Shown here in pieces: positions 39,031 through 49,086 of a DNA stretch of 64,000 nucleotides. A program made the position numbers and the translations under genes. Origin of the DNA: Leptospira wolffii serovar Khorat str. Khorat-H2 (lineage in GTDB: Bacteria; Spirochaetota; Leptospiria; Leptospirales; Leptospiraceae); NCBI RefSeq assembly GCF_000306115.2, contig NZ_AKWX02000020.1, forward strand, positions 496,001 to 560,000, written 5' to 3'. Under the pieces are notes generated by a model. That model was not told the origin of the DNA, did no database searches, and saw only the letters and a list, made by a program, of their open reading frames with translations. Every line of letters begins with the position of its first letter. Within the stretch, counting starts at the first letter, position 1.

Positions 39031-40994
39031 CTATGGTATTTCTTTTTGTCCTCGATCAGTTTTTCTACGACGCTAGGATCGGCCAGGGTCGAGATATCGC
39101 CCAGTCCTTCGAATTCTCCCCCGGCGATTTTGCGGAGAATTCTGCGCATGATCTTTCCGGACCTGGTCTTAGGAAGTCCGGGGGCCCAGTGGATGACATC
39201 GGGTCTTGCGATCTTACCGATCACCTTTTCTACCGTTGCGATCAATTCCTTTTTTAAAGAATCGTTCGTAGTGACTCCTTGTTTCACTGTCACATACGCG
39301 TAGATTCCTTGTCCTTTGATATCGTGAGGGAAACCTACGACCGCCGCTTCTGCCACCGAGATGTTTTCCACCAGAGCGCTCTCCACTTCCGCGGAACCGA
39401 TTCTATGTCCGGATACATTGATTACGTCGTCTACTCGACCCGTAATCCAATAATAACCGTCCTTGTCCCTTCTCGCTCCGTCTCCAGTGAAATAATATCC
39501 TTTATAAATGGAGAAGTAAGTATCGTAAAATCTTTTCGCATCTCCGAATACACCTCTCATCATGGAAGGCCAAGGAAATTTGATGGAAAGATTTCCGGAG
39601 ATTTCTCCCTTAGCCTCGATTTCCTTACCGTTTTCGTCCAATAAGACCGGCTGTACTCCGAAGAACGGTAGAGTCGCCGAACCGGGTTTCTGAGCGATCG
39701 CACCGGGAATCGGAGAGATCATGATACCGCCTGTTTCCGTTTGCCACCAAGTATCCACGATAGGACATTTGGATTTTCCTATATTCTTAAAATACCATTC
39801 CCAAGCTTCCGGGTTGATCGGTTCTCCCACGGAACCCAATAGGCGAAGAGTCTTGAGGCTTCTTTTCTGGATCAGTTCCACACCTTCCCTCATCAGGGAA
39901 CGAATTGCGGTCGGTGCGGTGTAGAATACGGTTACTCCGTGTTTGTCGATCACATCCCAAAATCTTCCGGCATCAGGATAAGTAGGAACTCCTTCGAACA
40001 TGAGTGAAGTCGCTCCGTTGGAAAGAGGACCATATACTAGATAACTGTGTCCTGTCACCCAGCCTATATCGGCGGTACACCAATAAGTGTCCGTAGGCTT
40101 AATGTCGAAAACGTAATGGAAGGTCATATTTACGCCGAGAAGATAGCCGCCGGTAGTATGCAATACTCCTTTCGGTTTTCCCGTAGAACCGGAAGTGTAA
40201 AGAATGAAAAGAGGATCCTCCGCATCCATATGCTCCGGTTTGCAATAGGAGGGGAGTTCCGGATCATTCACTAGAAAATGCCACCAATGATCTCGGCCTT
40301 CTTTCCAGTTGATATTCACATCCTGTTCGGTTCGTTTCACTACGATCAGGTCTTTGACTTTTTGTGAGGAAAGATCCAGAGCGGTGTCGACCGCCCGTTT
40401 CAGATCTAGACTCTTGCCTCCTCTATATCCTCCGTCCGAGGTTATGATGAGTTTGGGTTTGCAATCCTCTATTCTACTCTGCAAAGCTTCAGGAGAAAAT
40501 CCGCCGAACACCACCGTATGGATCGCCCCGATTCTGGTGCAGGCAAGGATGGTGATCGCTAGTTCCGGAATCATCGGAAGATAAACGAGAACCACGTCTC
40601 CTTTCTTTACGCCTAATTTTTTGAGAACGTTCGCGACCTTATTCACTTCCCTGTAAAGATCGTGATAGGTGTATACCTTGGATTCGTTGGGATTGTCTCC
40701 TTCCCAGATGATTGCGGCCTTGTTCTTTAAGGGGGAATCCAGGTGCCGATCCAGGCAATTGTAGGAGACGTTTAACTTTCCACCCTTGAACCATTGTACT
40801 TTCGCGTTTTTGAAATCATGGGAAAGAACGTTGTCCCATTTCTTGAACCAGGAAAGTCTTTCCGTGGCTTGCTTAGCCCAGAACTTCTTGGGGTTTTCGA
40901 TAGATTCCTTGTATAAGGTCTTATATTCTTTAAGCGTAATATTTGCCGTTTTTTTGAAATGAGGAAAAGGTTGAACGATTCGTTCCTTCGCCAT
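39027..40994 (-). CDS. acs: Acetyl-CoA synthetase (acetate-CoA ligase)
   Basis: A 655-residue AMP-forming enzyme activating acetate to acetyl-CoA. It has the AMP-binding motif [28 protein letters not shown], and [24 protein letters not shown]. The acetylation motif [11 protein letters not shown] is near the C-terminus, with the catalytic, acetylatable Lys. The frame is open to a GTG at 41003, but the ATG at 40994 sits five bases after GAGGTGG and is preferred. The BtuF-like gene starts within its stop codon. An imperfect palindrome, GTTCCAAATTTGAAC (41098-41112), lies upstream; its role is unknown. Confidence 0.95.
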   Translation of the reverse strand: MAKERIVQPFPHFKKTANITLKEYKTLYKESIENPKKFWAKQATERLSWFKKWDNVLSHDFKNAKVQWFKGGKLNVSYNCLDRHLDSPLKNKAAIIWEGDNPNESKVYTYHDLYREVNKVANVLKKLGVKKGDVVLVYLPMIPELAITILACTRIGAIHTVVFGGFSPEALQSRIEDCKPKLIITSDGGYRGGKSLDLKRAVDTALDLSSQKVKDLIVVKRTEQDVNINWKEGRDHWWHFLVNDPELPSYCKPEHMDAEDPLFILYTSGSTGKPKGVLHTTGGYLLGVNMTFHYVFDIKPTDTYWCTADIGWVTGHSYLVYGPLSNGATSLMFEGVPTYPDAGRFWDVIDKHGVTVFYTAPTAIRSLMREGVELIQKRSLKTLRLLGSVGEPINPEAWEWYFKNIGKSKCPIVDTWWQTETGGIMISPIPGAIAQKPGSATLPFFGVQPVLLDENGKEIEAKGEISGNLSIKFPWPSMMRGVFGDAKRFYDTYFSIYKGYYFTGDGARRDKDGYYWITGRVDDVINVSGHRIGSAEVESALVENISVAEAAVVGFPHDIKGQGIYAYVTVKQGVTTNDSLKKELIATVEKVIGKIARPDVIHWAPGLPKTRSGKIMRRILRKIAGGEFEGLGDISTLADPSVVEKLIEDKKKYHS

Positions 40995-41212
40995 TGGGTC
41001 CACCTCTGCAATCGAATAGAATGCGAACCAAAATATAAACTGTCCAGTATTTCTCGAATCGAATTCCGTTGCTTCTGAAAAAGGAATCCTTGAAAGTGTT
41101 CCAAATTTGAACGTTTGTTTTGGATTCGATCTTAGAGGAAAGAAGATCTGCCTCTAAAGAATCAAACGAAATCGATTCTCAGACCTAAAAAAGAAGTGCC
41201 TCTCGACCGTAT

Positions 41213-41218
41213 TATAAT
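41213..41218 (+). promoter_or_regulatory. Possible -10 box of the DUF374 acyltransferase gene
   Basis: TATAAT at 41213-41218 lies 13 bases before the ATG at 41232, which would give a very short leader. I see no good -35 hexamer 17 bases upstream, so this is a weak promoter call. It helps to prefer the ATG over the GTG at 41196. Confidence 0.3.
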
Positions 41219-41231
41219 ATGTTCGCCATCA

Positions 41232-41933
41232 ATGTCGGATTCGTCGATCCCGGAAAGCCGGGACAGTTTTAAGAGAAAGTTCCTCGTATGGTTCGTGCCA
41301 ACAGTCGTAGTATTTTTACAAAGATTGATCGGTTTGAGTTCCCGAAAAGTGGAGTTGGGGCGGGAGCATTTCGACGCCTTGTTCGGCAATAAGAAGCCGT
41401 TCATTCTTTCCATCTGGCATACTAACGTATTGTATTCACCTTATCTGAATCGAAACCGTAAGGTCGCGGTTTTGATTTCCGAATCCAAGGACGGGGATTT
41501 TATTACCGGAGTGGTTCATCGTTTCGGAAACGGAAGTATTCGGGGGAGTTCCTCTAAAGGAGGTTCCCGAGCCTTAAAGGCGATGATCGTACACTTAAGA
41601 AAGAATTTGCCGGCGGCTTTCACACCCGACGGACCGCGGGGACCGGCTTGGATCGTACAACCGGGATTGATCGCGGCGGCTCAGGTTTCTCAGGTTCCTA
41701 TTCTGCCTTTCCATTATGAATGCACCCGGCAATGGATCGCGGAGAAATCTTGGGACAAGCATAGGATTCCGAAACCTTTTACTACTTTTGTGATATCTTA
41801 CGGAGAACCCATCCTCATTCCAAGAGACTTGGACGAGGAAGGATTCGAAAAACAGCGCCTTAGGGTAGAGCATGCAATGCTGGAAAACAAAGCCAGAGCC
41901 GAAAAGAAAGCCGAAGAATTAAGATCCAAATAA
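41232..41933 (+). CDS. DUF374 family lysophospholipid acyltransferase-like protein
   Basis: A 233-residue protein of the LPLAT superfamily. [15 protein letters not shown] carries the catalytic-type His, [15 protein letters not shown] follows, and [16 protein letters not shown] is the DUF374 hallmark. Members are related to lipid A acyltransferases and may acylate lipopolysaccharide or phospholipid precursors at the inner membrane. One hydrophobic stretch is near residues 20-35. The frame is open to 41196 (GTG); I use the ATG at 41232 because a TATAAT box lies between the two. It is convergent with folE. Confidence 0.82.
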   Translation: MSDSSIPESRDSFKRKFLVWFVPTVVVFLQRLIGLSSRKVELGREHFDALFGNKKPFILSIWHTNVLYSPYLNRNRKVAVLISESKDGDFITGVVHRFGNGSIRGSSSKGGSRALKAMIVHLRKNLPAAFTPDGPRGPAWIVQPGLIAAAQVSQVPILPFHYECTRQWIAEKSWDKHRIPKPFTTFVISYGEPILIPRDLDEEGFEKQRLRVEHAMLENKARAEKKAEELRSK

Positions 41934-41936
41934 GGA

Positions 41937-42488
41937 TCAGGTGGATCCGGTTCGGATCAGATCCAGGAATTCGCTTCTAGTCACCATATTGGTTTTGAAT
42001 TCTCCCAACATGCAGGAGGTGAATAGTTCCGAGTTCTGTTTTTCCACACCTCTCATCATCATGCAGAGATGCTTGGCCTTGATGACCACAGCGACTCCGA
42101 GCGGATCCAATACTTCCATAAGCGCGTTCGCGATCTGCTCGGTCATTCTTTCCTGAACCTGTAATCTTCTGGCAAAGACGTCTACAATCCTGGGAATCTT
42201 GGAAATGCCGATGATTTTCTTGTTCGGAATATAACCGACGTGAGCCTTTCCGAAAAAAGGAAGAAGGTGATGTTCACAAAGAGAATACATTTCTATGTCC
42301 CGAACGAGTACCATACCTTCACTATCTTCCTCGAAGATAGCTCCGTTGACTATGGTATCGATATTGGCTCTGTATCCTGAGGTGAGGAATTCGTAGGCTT
42401 TTTTAACCCGTTTAGGAGTGTTTAAGAGTCCTTCCCTTTTAGGATCTTCTCCTATCTCCTTCAGTATGTTCGTTACTTCCTGTTCCAA
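41937..42488 (-). CDS. folE: GTP cyclohydrolase I
   Basis: A 183-residue enzyme making 7,8-dihydroneopterin triphosphate from GTP, the first step to folate and pterins. [22 protein letters not shown] carries the zinc Cys/His ligands, [13 protein letters not shown] and [14 protein letters not shown] complete the active site, and the third zinc Cys is in HLCMMMRG. Length and C-terminus match the family. The start is TTG at 42488 behind GAAGGGAAACA; no ATG occurs near it. It is divergent from a glycosyltransferase gene. Confidence 0.95.
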   Translation of the reverse strand: MEQEVTNILKEIGEDPKREGLLNTPKRVKKAYEFLTSGYRANIDTIVNGAIFEEDSEGMVLVRDIEMYSLCEHHLLPFFGKAHVGYIPNKKIIGISKIPRIVDVFARRLQVQERMTEQIANALMEVLDPLGVAVVIKAKHLCMMMRGVEKQNSELFTSCMLGEFKTNMVTRSEFLDLIRTGST

Positions 42489-42637
42489 TGTTTCCCTTCT
42501 TCCTTTCGAGAATCGCGATTCTGTATTTAGACGATTCTCTGGCCTAATCTTAGATTTTTGATCTACTTTTCAAGGGGAAAAGCGATCGGAACCGCTTGCC
42601 TTCCCGACTTCCGTCCGGAGGATGGACTCGGAATCTC

Positions 42638-43759
42638 ATGATAAGAAGAATGTACAAAATCGGCTTCGATGCGAGAATGATCGCGCATTCGGGGATAGGA
42701 TCCAGGATCAAAGGAATCCTCGGCGAGCTTGCCGGACCCGCCTCAAAAAAAGGAATACGAATCACTCTTCTTGGAAACGAAAAGGTTCTGAAAGAGAATC
42801 TTTCTTCGAAAATTTTAAAAGAATACGAATACCTTCCTTACGACGCCGGAATCTATTCGATCCGGGAGCTTATCGGAATTCCCGAAATGAAGAGCTTCGA
42901 TTTGTTGGATATCCCTCATTTTAACGTGCCTCTAAGATATCTGGATCGATCCATAGTAACGATTCACGATATCATTCCCTTCCGGATGAGGCAGTTCCAT
43001 TCTTCTTTTCTGAAACAAACGTATCTAGGTTTCATTCTCGCAAGGATCCGAAAGAAGGCGAGAAGTGTGATCACAGTATCCGATTTTACCGCAAAGGATT
43101 TGAATGAGGTATTTTCCTTTCCGTTCGAAAAGATGCATACGATTTATAATGGAATAGACTCTCATGTCTTTCGTCCTAGAACTTCTTCCGAAGTAAAGAA
43201 GTTGGAAAGAAAATACTCCATTCCATCCGGATATATGCTCAGCGTGGGTATCGGTAAGGAGCATAAAAATCTAGGCTTTGTTTTGGAGTCTTTCGCTAAG
43301 CTTTGGTCCGAAGGGAAACTGAGTAAAACTTGGGTGATCGCTGGCGCCTCCGGAAAGCTGCCGGATTACCTGAAAGAGAAAGTTAGAGGATGGGAAGATA
43401 AAATCAAAGTGCTTCCGCATCTCACAATCGACGAGCTTGCCGTTCTCTATTCCGGCGCGGGGATGCTAGTGTATCCTTCTCTCTATGAAGGTTTCGGATT
43501 TCCTCCTGTCGAAGCCGAGGCCTGTGCTTGTCCGGTTCTCTCTTCCGATACCAGTGTGCTTCCGGAAATTTTAGGGGATAGCGCCTTCTATTTCAATCCT
43601 TACGATCACGCGTCCTTCGAGAAGGAACTGATGGGTTTACATTCTTCTCCGAAGCGTATGAGTTCTAAGAAAAATCTCGGATTGAAAAACGCAAAACGAT
43701 TCAATTGGAAAAAATCCGCGGATCGAATCGTAGAGGAATATTTGCGCGCCTTAGTTTAA
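42638..43759 (+). CDS. Glycosyltransferase family 4 (GT-B fold)
   Basis: A 373-residue sugar transferase. The N-terminal domain begins IGFDARMIAHSGIGSRIKGIL, the typical donor/acceptor loop. The second domain has LSVGIGKEHKNLGFVLESFAKLW, then LPHLTIDELAVLYSGAGMLVYPSLYEGFGFPPVEAEACACPVLSSD, which is the GT4 E-x7-E nucleotide-sugar motif. It may act in LPS or polysaccharide synthesis, but there is no neighbouring cluster. Possible starts are ATG at 42638 and 42650. The frame is open to 42596, but that region looks untranslated. Confidence 0.88.
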   Translation: MIRRMYKIGFDARMIAHSGIGSRIKGILGELAGPASKKGIRITLLGNEKVLKENLSSKILKEYEYLPYDAGIYSIRELIGIPEMKSFDLLDIPHFNVPLRYLDRSIVTIHDIIPFRMRQFHSSFLKQTYLGFILARIRKKARSVITVSDFTAKDLNEVFSFPFEKMHTIYNGIDSHVFRPRTSSEVKKLERKYSIPSGYMLSVGIGKEHKNLGFVLESFAKLWSEGKLSKTWVIAGASGKLPDYLKEKVRGWEDKIKVLPHLTIDELAVLYSGAGMLVYPSLYEGFGFPPVEAEACACPVLSSDTSVLPEILGDSAFYFNPYDHASFEKELMGLHSSPKRMSSKKNLGLKNAKRFNWKKSADRIVEEYLRALV

Positions 43760-43766
43760 CACGCTT

Positions 43767-43955
43767 TTAGGTAGGAGTTAACCCGTTTTTCAGGGAAATC
43801 TTACGTGCCTCTATTCGGATGCGGATTTCCTTTCTTTGTTCTTCGGTATACATAGTCCATCTTCCGATTTCGTCCAGAGTACGAAAACATCCTTCGCATA
43901 GACCCGTTTCCGGGTCCATTTGACAGATCTTGATGCAAGGAGAGCGAACAATCAT
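43767..43955 (-). CDS. DUF1289 small cysteine protein
   Basis: A 62-residue protein with the DUF1289 pattern: SPCIKICQMD, then GLCEGCFRTLDEIGRWTMYTEEQRKEI. The four cysteines in two pairs probably hold a metal or Fe-S cluster. The function is unknown. It is nine bases downstream of the Kef-type antiporter stop on the same strand, so the two are probably one transcript. Confidence 0.85.
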   Translation of the reverse strand: MIVRSPCIKICQMDPETGLCEGCFRTLDEIGRWTMYTEEQRKEIRIRIEARKISLKNGLTPT

Positions 43956-43964
43956 CCCAAGAAC

Positions 43965-45740
43965 TTACTTAGCCGATTTGGCTTTCTTCTTATTGGACGT
44001 CGATTTTTTGGGTTTTGCCGATTTCGTTTTGGTAGGATTCTTGGGAATCGTTTCCTCCACCATGCCTCTAAGTTCGGAGAATAAGGATAGACCGGAGAGT
44101 TTACCGGGAACAATCACATGAGTTGCTCCGTTGTTTCTCAATACTTCGGCTTCCTTAGGATCGTCCGTAGTAAGAATGATTTTAGGTTGGTGGTGGCGAC
44201 AGATGCTCTTTAGGGATTCCAAGAGTCTACGGTTAGTGGTTCCTTTCAGAATCATATCCGAAACCGTACATACTACATATCTTGCTTCTTCGATTCCTAA
44301 ATGGTGTAGGCTTTCCGGATTCGCCAGATCTCCATAGGCCCAACGAATTCCTTTGGACTCCAGAGTTTGTCTGTAGATAGGATTGAAATCCACGACCAGG
44401 ATACGCTTTAACCAGGAAGGCCTGTCTTCTTCTATTCCGTCTATTAATCCCTGAGCAATTCGAAAATAACCGAGAACTACGATATCTCTTTTGGTCTCTC
44501 CGGTGATTTGGGATTCCAAAGGTTCTCTTTTTTCTCGGATTCCGAAAACGGAAAGAATGGAGAGAATCCCGCGAGCGATCGTATCGTTAAATAGGATCAC
44601 GTAGGTGGAAATAATGGAAGCGATGATCATGGAAGTGAGAACGATCGCCTGTAATTCCTTACCGATATGAGCTTTTTGCACCCCTAATGCCAGAATTACT
44701 AAAGAGAACTCGGAGATCTGAGCCAAGTTCAAACCTGCGATGATCCCCGCTCTTAGTCCTTTACCGGAGAAGAATACGGTAGGAGCCACGATCAGGACCC
44801 GGCTTGCGAGAACGAATCCCACCGCCAAGAATGCGATTCCCAAATCGTTGGGAGAAGGAGCCTGGATCTTCATGCCCAACGCTACAAAGAATAGAGTGAT
44901 GAAGAAGTCGCGGATTCCGGAGAGTTTGCTGATCACGTCCGCACCGTAGGGGAAAGCGGCGATACTAACTCCTGCGATGAGAGCTCCCATTTCTTTGGAG
45001 AGTTCCGCCTTCTCCGCTACGCCGCAGAGGAAGAAACACCAAGCGATGGAAGTGATAAGCACGAGTTCCGGTTTTGCCGCCGCAAATAAGAAAAGTCTGG
45101 AGAGAAGGAAACGGCTTATGAGGAATGCGATCGCTACTAATGCAAGACCCTTTCCCAAGGAGCCTAAAACGTTCCAGATCTGAGGATCCTGTAAGTCGGG
45201 TTGGATCCCCATAAATAGAATGGCCCAGATATCCTGTAATACGAGTACTCCGATCGTCAATCGCCCCGAGACAGTACTGATCTCGAATTTATCGTGAAGA
45301 ACTTTTACCACGATCATAGTGGAACTCAAGGAGAGAGCGATCGCGAAATAGAGAAGGTCGAAGTTTCCAGGAACCGGAGGAAAGAAACCTCGGAATGCGA
45401 ACCAGGCCATCCCCACGCCCACGAAGAATTGGATGACTCCCAAGGCGAACATGGAACTACCCATACGAGCCAGTTCCTTTAGATCGATTTCCAAACCGAT
45501 GATGAATAGAAGAAGGATTAAACCGATCTCGGAAATCAATTCGATGCTGTCTTCGCTATGGACGTAACCAATATGCAGTTTGGAGTCGATGAAAGGTCCG
45601 AATAGCGGTCCGATAAAAAGTCCCGCGACTACATAGCCCAGAACCAAGGGCTGCTTCATCGCTTTCGCGATATGGGAAAAGAGAGTCGCAAATATGATGC
45701 TTAATGCGATGTCGGTTAATAGGCTGAGGGAATGTTCCAT
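43965..45740 (-). CDS. CPA2 (KefB-type) cation:proton antiporter with RCK domain
   Basis: A 591-residue membrane protein. About 12 transmembrane segments occupy residues 5-400, with GYVVAGLFIGP in the first third and GLEIDLKELARMG as in Kef proteins. A TrkA-N/RCK domain follows at about 415-550 (DIVVLGYFRIAQGLIDGI, then GDLANPESLHHLGIE). An unusual last 25 residues contain KPKKSTSNKKKAKSAK, a basic tail. It would exchange K+ or Na+ for H+ at the inner membrane. The frame is open to 45794, but the ATG at 45740 fits the family start. Confidence 0.9.
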   Translation of the reverse strand: MEHSLSLLTDIALSIIFATLFSHIAKAMKQPLVLGYVVAGLFIGPLFGPFIDSKLHIGYVHSEDSIELISEIGLILLLFIIGLEIDLKELARMGSSMFALGVIQFFVGVGMAWFAFRGFFPPVPGNFDLLYFAIALSLSSTMIVVKVLHDKFEISTVSGRLTIGVLVLQDIWAILFMGIQPDLQDPQIWNVLGSLGKGLALVAIAFLISRFLLSRLFLFAAAKPELVLITSIAWCFFLCGVAEKAELSKEMGALIAGVSIAAFPYGADVISKLSGIRDFFITLFFVALGMKIQAPSPNDLGIAFLAVGFVLASRVLIVAPTVFFSGKGLRAGIIAGLNLAQISEFSLVILALGVQKAHIGKELQAIVLTSMIIASIISTYVILFNDTIARGILSILSVFGIREKREPLESQITGETKRDIVVLGYFRIAQGLIDGIEEDRPSWLKRILVVDFNPIYRQTLESKGIRWAYGDLANPESLHHLGIEEARYVVCTVSDMILKGTTNRRLLESLKSICRHHQPKIILTTDDPKEAEVLRNNGATHVIVPGKLSGLSLFSELRGMVEETIPKNPTKTKSAKPKKSTSNKKKAKSAK

Positions 45741-45932
45741 CTTTGCGTTAGGTCTCTCCGTTCGATAATAATTGAAATTGGAACGATAAAACAAAAAGAA
45801 TAGGAGGAAGAAAGGAAGTCGATCATTTCTCCCGTTTTTGCATCATCGAATCGTCGCCAAACGATCGCCTACAGGCTTTTTATCTGGAACTTTCTAGCCG
45901 GAAATGGTTTAAAAATTCAAGATATTCTATTT

Positions 45933-46262
45933 TTATTCTTGGGTCTTGAATAAATCCTTAACCGCATCCTTTGCCTTGGACTGATTATAGTCCTCTCGGT
46001 CGATCAGGACGAAATCCAAATTCTCTTTTTCGATTCTCGCGAGTATCTTAGCGATATCGGCCGGAGATTTCAGATTCGTGGCCAAATATTTGAATTTCGT
46101 ACCACATTCGGGGCAGGATTTATCCTTTGTGTAATTCAATCCGAGGTGCTTACATTTTCCGCAGGTGCCGTAGAGATCGTCGATGATCATCAATTGGGAA
46201 GTGATCTCGCTAACGCTTAATTTTTCCCATACGCGGATGTATTTTTTATCCTCGACTTGCAT
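45933..46262 (-). CDS. Small zinc-ribbon protein of unknown function
   Basis: A 109-residue soluble protein. Residues about 34-54 hold two CxxC pairs, CGKCKH and CPECGTK, forming a zinc ribbon. The rest is helical and charged. I do not recognise a family beyond the zinc-ribbon shape. It lies 21 bases downstream of rocD on the same strand and may share its transcript. Confidence 0.7.
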   Translation of the reverse strand: MQVEDKKYIRVWEKLSVSEITSQLMIIDDLYGTCGKCKHLGLNYTKDKSCPECGTKFKYLATNLKSPADIAKILARIEKENLDFVLIDREDYNQSKAKDAVKDLFKTQE

Positions 46263-46283
46263 GTGTTCAAATGAGGGTTTTTC

Positions 46284-47528
46284 TTAGGATTCGTCAAGGG
46301 TTTTACGGATCGCCTGGGATATAGTGTCCGAAGCTTCCATCATTTGCGCTTTAGTGATGCACAATGGAGGAGCGAATCGGATCGTATGGTCATGAGTCTG
46401 TTTCGCAAGTACCCCATCTTCCATAAGACGATAGCAGATTTTTTTCGCGATAGGATTTCCCTGCTTATTGGGGAAAAATTCCACTGCGTTTAACAATCCC
46501 TTACCTCGGACTTCCTTTATTTTGTCCGGAAAGGATTCTCTCAACAGTTGCATGGATTCTCTGAACTCGATTCCCCGGGCTTCCGCATTTTCGGAAAGTT
46601 TCTCTTCTAAAAGCACTTGGACAGCCGTTTTTGCGACGGCCGCTCCTAAGGGATTTCCCCCGAAGGTGGAACCGTGAGTGCCGGGCTTTAAAGTAAGAAT
46701 GATCTCATCCGAGGCCAGGGTAGCGGAGACGGGCATTGTTCCTCCGGAAAGGGCCTTGCCTAAAACTAAAATATCCGGCTTTACGTTTTCGTGATCCGAG
46801 GCCAGGAGTTTCCCGGTTCTTCCGAGTCCCGTCTGGATTTCGTCCAATATGAGCAGAATTTTTTTCTCGGAGCAGATCCTTCTGATTTCCCGTAAATATC
46901 CGGAGTCGGGGAGAAGAACTCCCGCTTCTCCTTGGATAGGTTCGACCATGAATGCGCAAACATTCGGATTTTCTAATTCTTTTTCCAGGGCTTTAGTATC
47001 GTTGAACGGAATCGTTTCGAAGCCGGGAACGAAGGGGCCGAAATCGTTTCGACTCAAAGGATCCGTAGAGGCGGAGATGGCTCCGAGACTCCTTCCCCAA
47101 AAATTTCCGGAAGCGAATACTATTTTTGCCTTTTCGTCCGGAATTCCTTTTACCTGGTATCCCCATCTTCTCGCGAGTTTTACGGAAGTCTCGGCGGCTT
47201 CCACTCCGGTGTTCATCGGAATCATACGATCGAATCCGAAGGTTTCGCAGAGAAACTTCTCCATTTGACCTAACTGATCGTTGTAAAAGGCTCTGGAAGT
47301 AAGAGTGAGTCTTTCCGCCTGGGCTTTAAGAGTGTCTATGATTTTGGGATGACAATGTCCTTGGTTCACCGCGCTGTATGCGGACAAGAAATCGAAATAT
47401 TTTTTTCCTTCGGTATCCCAAAGAAAGATTCCCTTACCGGTCTCCAAGACTACGGGTAAAGGTTCATAATTGAACGCGCCGTATTCTTTTTCCAAATCCA
47501 GATAAAATTGAGAGACCTGCGTGTGCAT
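46284..47528 (-). CDS. rocD: Ornithine--oxo-acid transaminase
   Basis: A 414-residue class III PLP aminotransferase. [20 protein letters not shown] is the ornithine aminotransferase signature, [19 protein letters not shown] carries the PLP-contact Asp, and [17 protein letters not shown] carries the Schiff-base Lys. [12 protein letters not shown] follows. It converts ornithine to glutamate semialdehyde in arginine/proline metabolism. Acetylornithine aminotransferase is a near relative, but the GVEAAE motif and overall match favour RocD. The start is ATG at 47528. Confidence 0.9.
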   Translation of the reverse strand: MHTQVSQFYLDLEKEYGAFNYEPLPVVLETGKGIFLWDTEGKKYFDFLSAYSAVNQGHCHPKIIDTLKAQAERLTLTSRAFYNDQLGQMEKFLCETFGFDRMIPMNTGVEAAETSVKLARRWGYQVKGIPDEKAKIVFASGNFWGRSLGAISASTDPLSRNDFGPFVPGFETIPFNDTKALEKELENPNVCAFMVEPIQGEAGVLLPDSGYLREIRRICSEKKILLILDEIQTGLGRTGKLLASDHENVKPDILVLGKALSGGTMPVSATLASDEIILTLKPGTHGSTFGGNPLGAAVAKTAVQVLLEEKLSENAEARGIEFRESMQLLRESFPDKIKEVRGKGLLNAVEFFPNKQGNPIAKKICYRLMEDGVLAKQTHDHTIRFAPPLCITKAQMMEASDTISQAIRKTLDES

Positions 47529-47619
47529 CGTTACTTGATTCTCTTTCGAATGAAGAGCTACAAGGAGATTTCATTATTTTACCTTGACTTTTATGTTTCA
47601 ACTTGTTGAAAATTAGCGC

Positions 47620-48000
47620 ATGAAGAACTTCTCGGTCCGTAATACAGGACTTTTTCTCCCGATTTTAGCAATTATGTTCCTTTCAAATTGCTTATATACG
47701 AACATAAAATCTCCGGGTTGGTATTATTCCCAGAGCTATTCCGATGTTCGGGGTATGGAGCCGGTAGGAAAATTAGAGGGAAGTTCCTGCGGAACCAGCT
47801 GGCTCTGGGCGGTTTATACCGGAGACGAGAGTTACGAGGCGGCAGTTCAGAACGCGGTTAAGGACAAAGCGGATCTTCTTTTCGACGTACAGACTGACTA
47901 TAGTTATAAATCATTCGTCTTCGGATTGTATTTCGAGAAGTGTACCCGCGTATCCGGTATAGGGGTGAAACTTCCCCAAAGGTTGTTAAAGAAAGAATAA
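47620..48000 (+). CDS. TRL-like family lipoprotein
   Basis: A 126-residue lipoprotein. The signal ILAIMFLSNC ends in a lipobox Cys at about residue 24. The mature part has the TRL-like pattern VGKLEGSSCGTSWLWAVYTGD followed by YEAAVQNAVKDKADLLFDVQ. The family (named for tRNA-associated locus proteins) is of unknown function and common in spirochaetes. The stop codon overlaps the ATG of the next gene by one base (TAATG). Confidence 0.82.
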   Translation: MKNFSVRNTGLFLPILAIMFLSNCLYTNIKSPGWYYSQSYSDVRGMEPVGKLEGSSCGTSWLWAVYTGDESYEAAVQNAVKDKADLLFDVQTDYSYKSFVFGLYFEKCTRVSGIGVKLPQRLLKKE

Positions 48001-48593
48001 TGTTTTCTTTTCAATGGAAAATTTTCCTTCTATCCGTTCTCGGTCTTATAGGATCCGCTGCCTTTTCTTGTGTTTCTCTAGGAGGAACCAGAGCCTTGGT
48101 ACATAGAAATCCGGAACCTTACCCTACTGGTCTCGGCTTTCCTCCCGAAAACGATGTGAGTATCAACGGAGTGCATTTTAGGGATCCGTCCATCCATTTC
48201 GGATCCGCCTCCACCAAATTAAGAACCGGGGCCTTTGACGGTTTGATCCGCAGCATTAGTTCTCTCCCGCATAAGGATATGTTTCACGTTTCTTTGGACG
48301 GTTGGGACTGGTCCCGACATAGGATCGTGAAATTTTCCGGCGAAAGCAAGGGTTGTCAGATGGGCATGAGATTGTTCCTACCTATTAAACGAGGGTCTAA
48401 TGAGGCTTTCATTCCCATCCATTTCGTGTTCGGGCAAAAAAGTTTTTACGAAGAATTGCAAGCTCAGATGGAATCCAACGGAATCGAAGCATTATTCGAT
48501 AGTCGCCTGGACGTGGAAAATACCTCGTATATATTCGGTTTATTCAGACGGAAATGTCTCAGGTTTCAAAGTTATGCCATCCAAAAATTCTAA
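48000..48593 (+). CDS. Probable lipoprotein, diverged partner of the TRL-like protein
   Basis: A 197-residue protein. The signal peptide ends SAAFSCVSLGG, a lipobox with Cys at about 24. Its C-terminus, LDVENTSYIFGLFRRKCLRFQSYAI, resembles the preceding TRL-like protein's end (FDVQTDYSYKSFVFGLYFEK and CTRVSGIGV), so the two may be distant tandem paralogues. No other family is recognised. The start ATG overlaps the upstream stop by one base. The frame is open to 47940, but that would overlap the upstream gene by 61 bases. Its 3' end overlaps DUF423 by 20 bases. Confidence 0.7.
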   Translation: MFSFQWKIFLLSVLGLIGSAAFSCVSLGGTRALVHRNPEPYPTGLGFPPENDVSINGVHFRDPSIHFGSASTKLRTGAFDGLIRSISSLPHKDMFHVSLDGWDWSRHRIVKFSGESKGCQMGMRLFLPIKRGSNEAFIPIHFVFGQKSFYEELQAQMESNGIEALFDSRLDVENTSYIFGLFRRKCLRFQSYAIQKF

Positions 48594-48963
48594 TTTTCTT
48601 CCCTTATTGATTTCGGGGATCCTCGGGTTCTTAGGAGTCGCACTCGGCGCGTTCGGCGCCCACGGATTGAAATCCATCGTAACACCGGACCTTCTTCTCA
48701 TTTATGAAACCGGATCCCGTTATCATCTGATTCATTCCGTGGTTTTATTCGTAATCGCACTCAGTGACAAATGGGGCGAATCCAAATCCTTAAGAGTCGG
48801 TTTCTGGGGAATCTTTATCGGAATCCTGATTTTCTCCGGATCCTTATACGGACTAACGATAACAGGATTGAGAATTTTAGGAGCTGTTACGCCGATTGGA
48901 GGAGTGTCCTTCTTGGTAGGTTGGCTTGCGATTTCTTATTCGGCTTTTTCTTTTAGAAAATAA
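48574..48963 (+). CDS. DUF423 family membrane protein
   Basis: A 129-residue protein with four membrane segments. The DUF423 signature is clear: GVALGAFGAHGLKS near the N-terminus, YHLIHSVVLFVIAL in the middle, and LRILGAVTPIGGVSFLVGWLAI near the end. The function is unknown. The frame extends far upstream, but the ATG at 48574 gives the family length. It is overlapped by 20 bases by the preceding lipoprotein gene, suggesting a three-gene unit. Confidence 0.9.
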   Translation: MPSKNSNFLPLLISGILGFLGVALGAFGAHGLKSIVTPDLLLIYETGSRYHLIHSVVLFVIALSDKWGESKSLRVGFWGIFIGILIFSGSLYGLTITGLRILGAVTPIGGVSFLVGWLAISYSAFSFRK

Positions 48964-49086
48964 TAAGTCGTTTTTCGGAATCTAAGGAACGATAAGGCAA
49001 ATTCGCTTTCTCGTTCTGTATCGTAAAAAAGAAGGAGAACTGTAGGTTTACTAAGAATAAATCGGACAGTATCTTAAGGATATCTT

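Noticed and set aside
41004..41231. Cobalamin riboswitch upstream of acs and the BtuF-like gene
   Set aside because: I looked for B12-box-like conserved sequence and the expected long structured leader and saw neither.
46849..47268. 139-residue plus-strand ORF
   Set aside because: Antisense to rocD, with no domain and no start signal.
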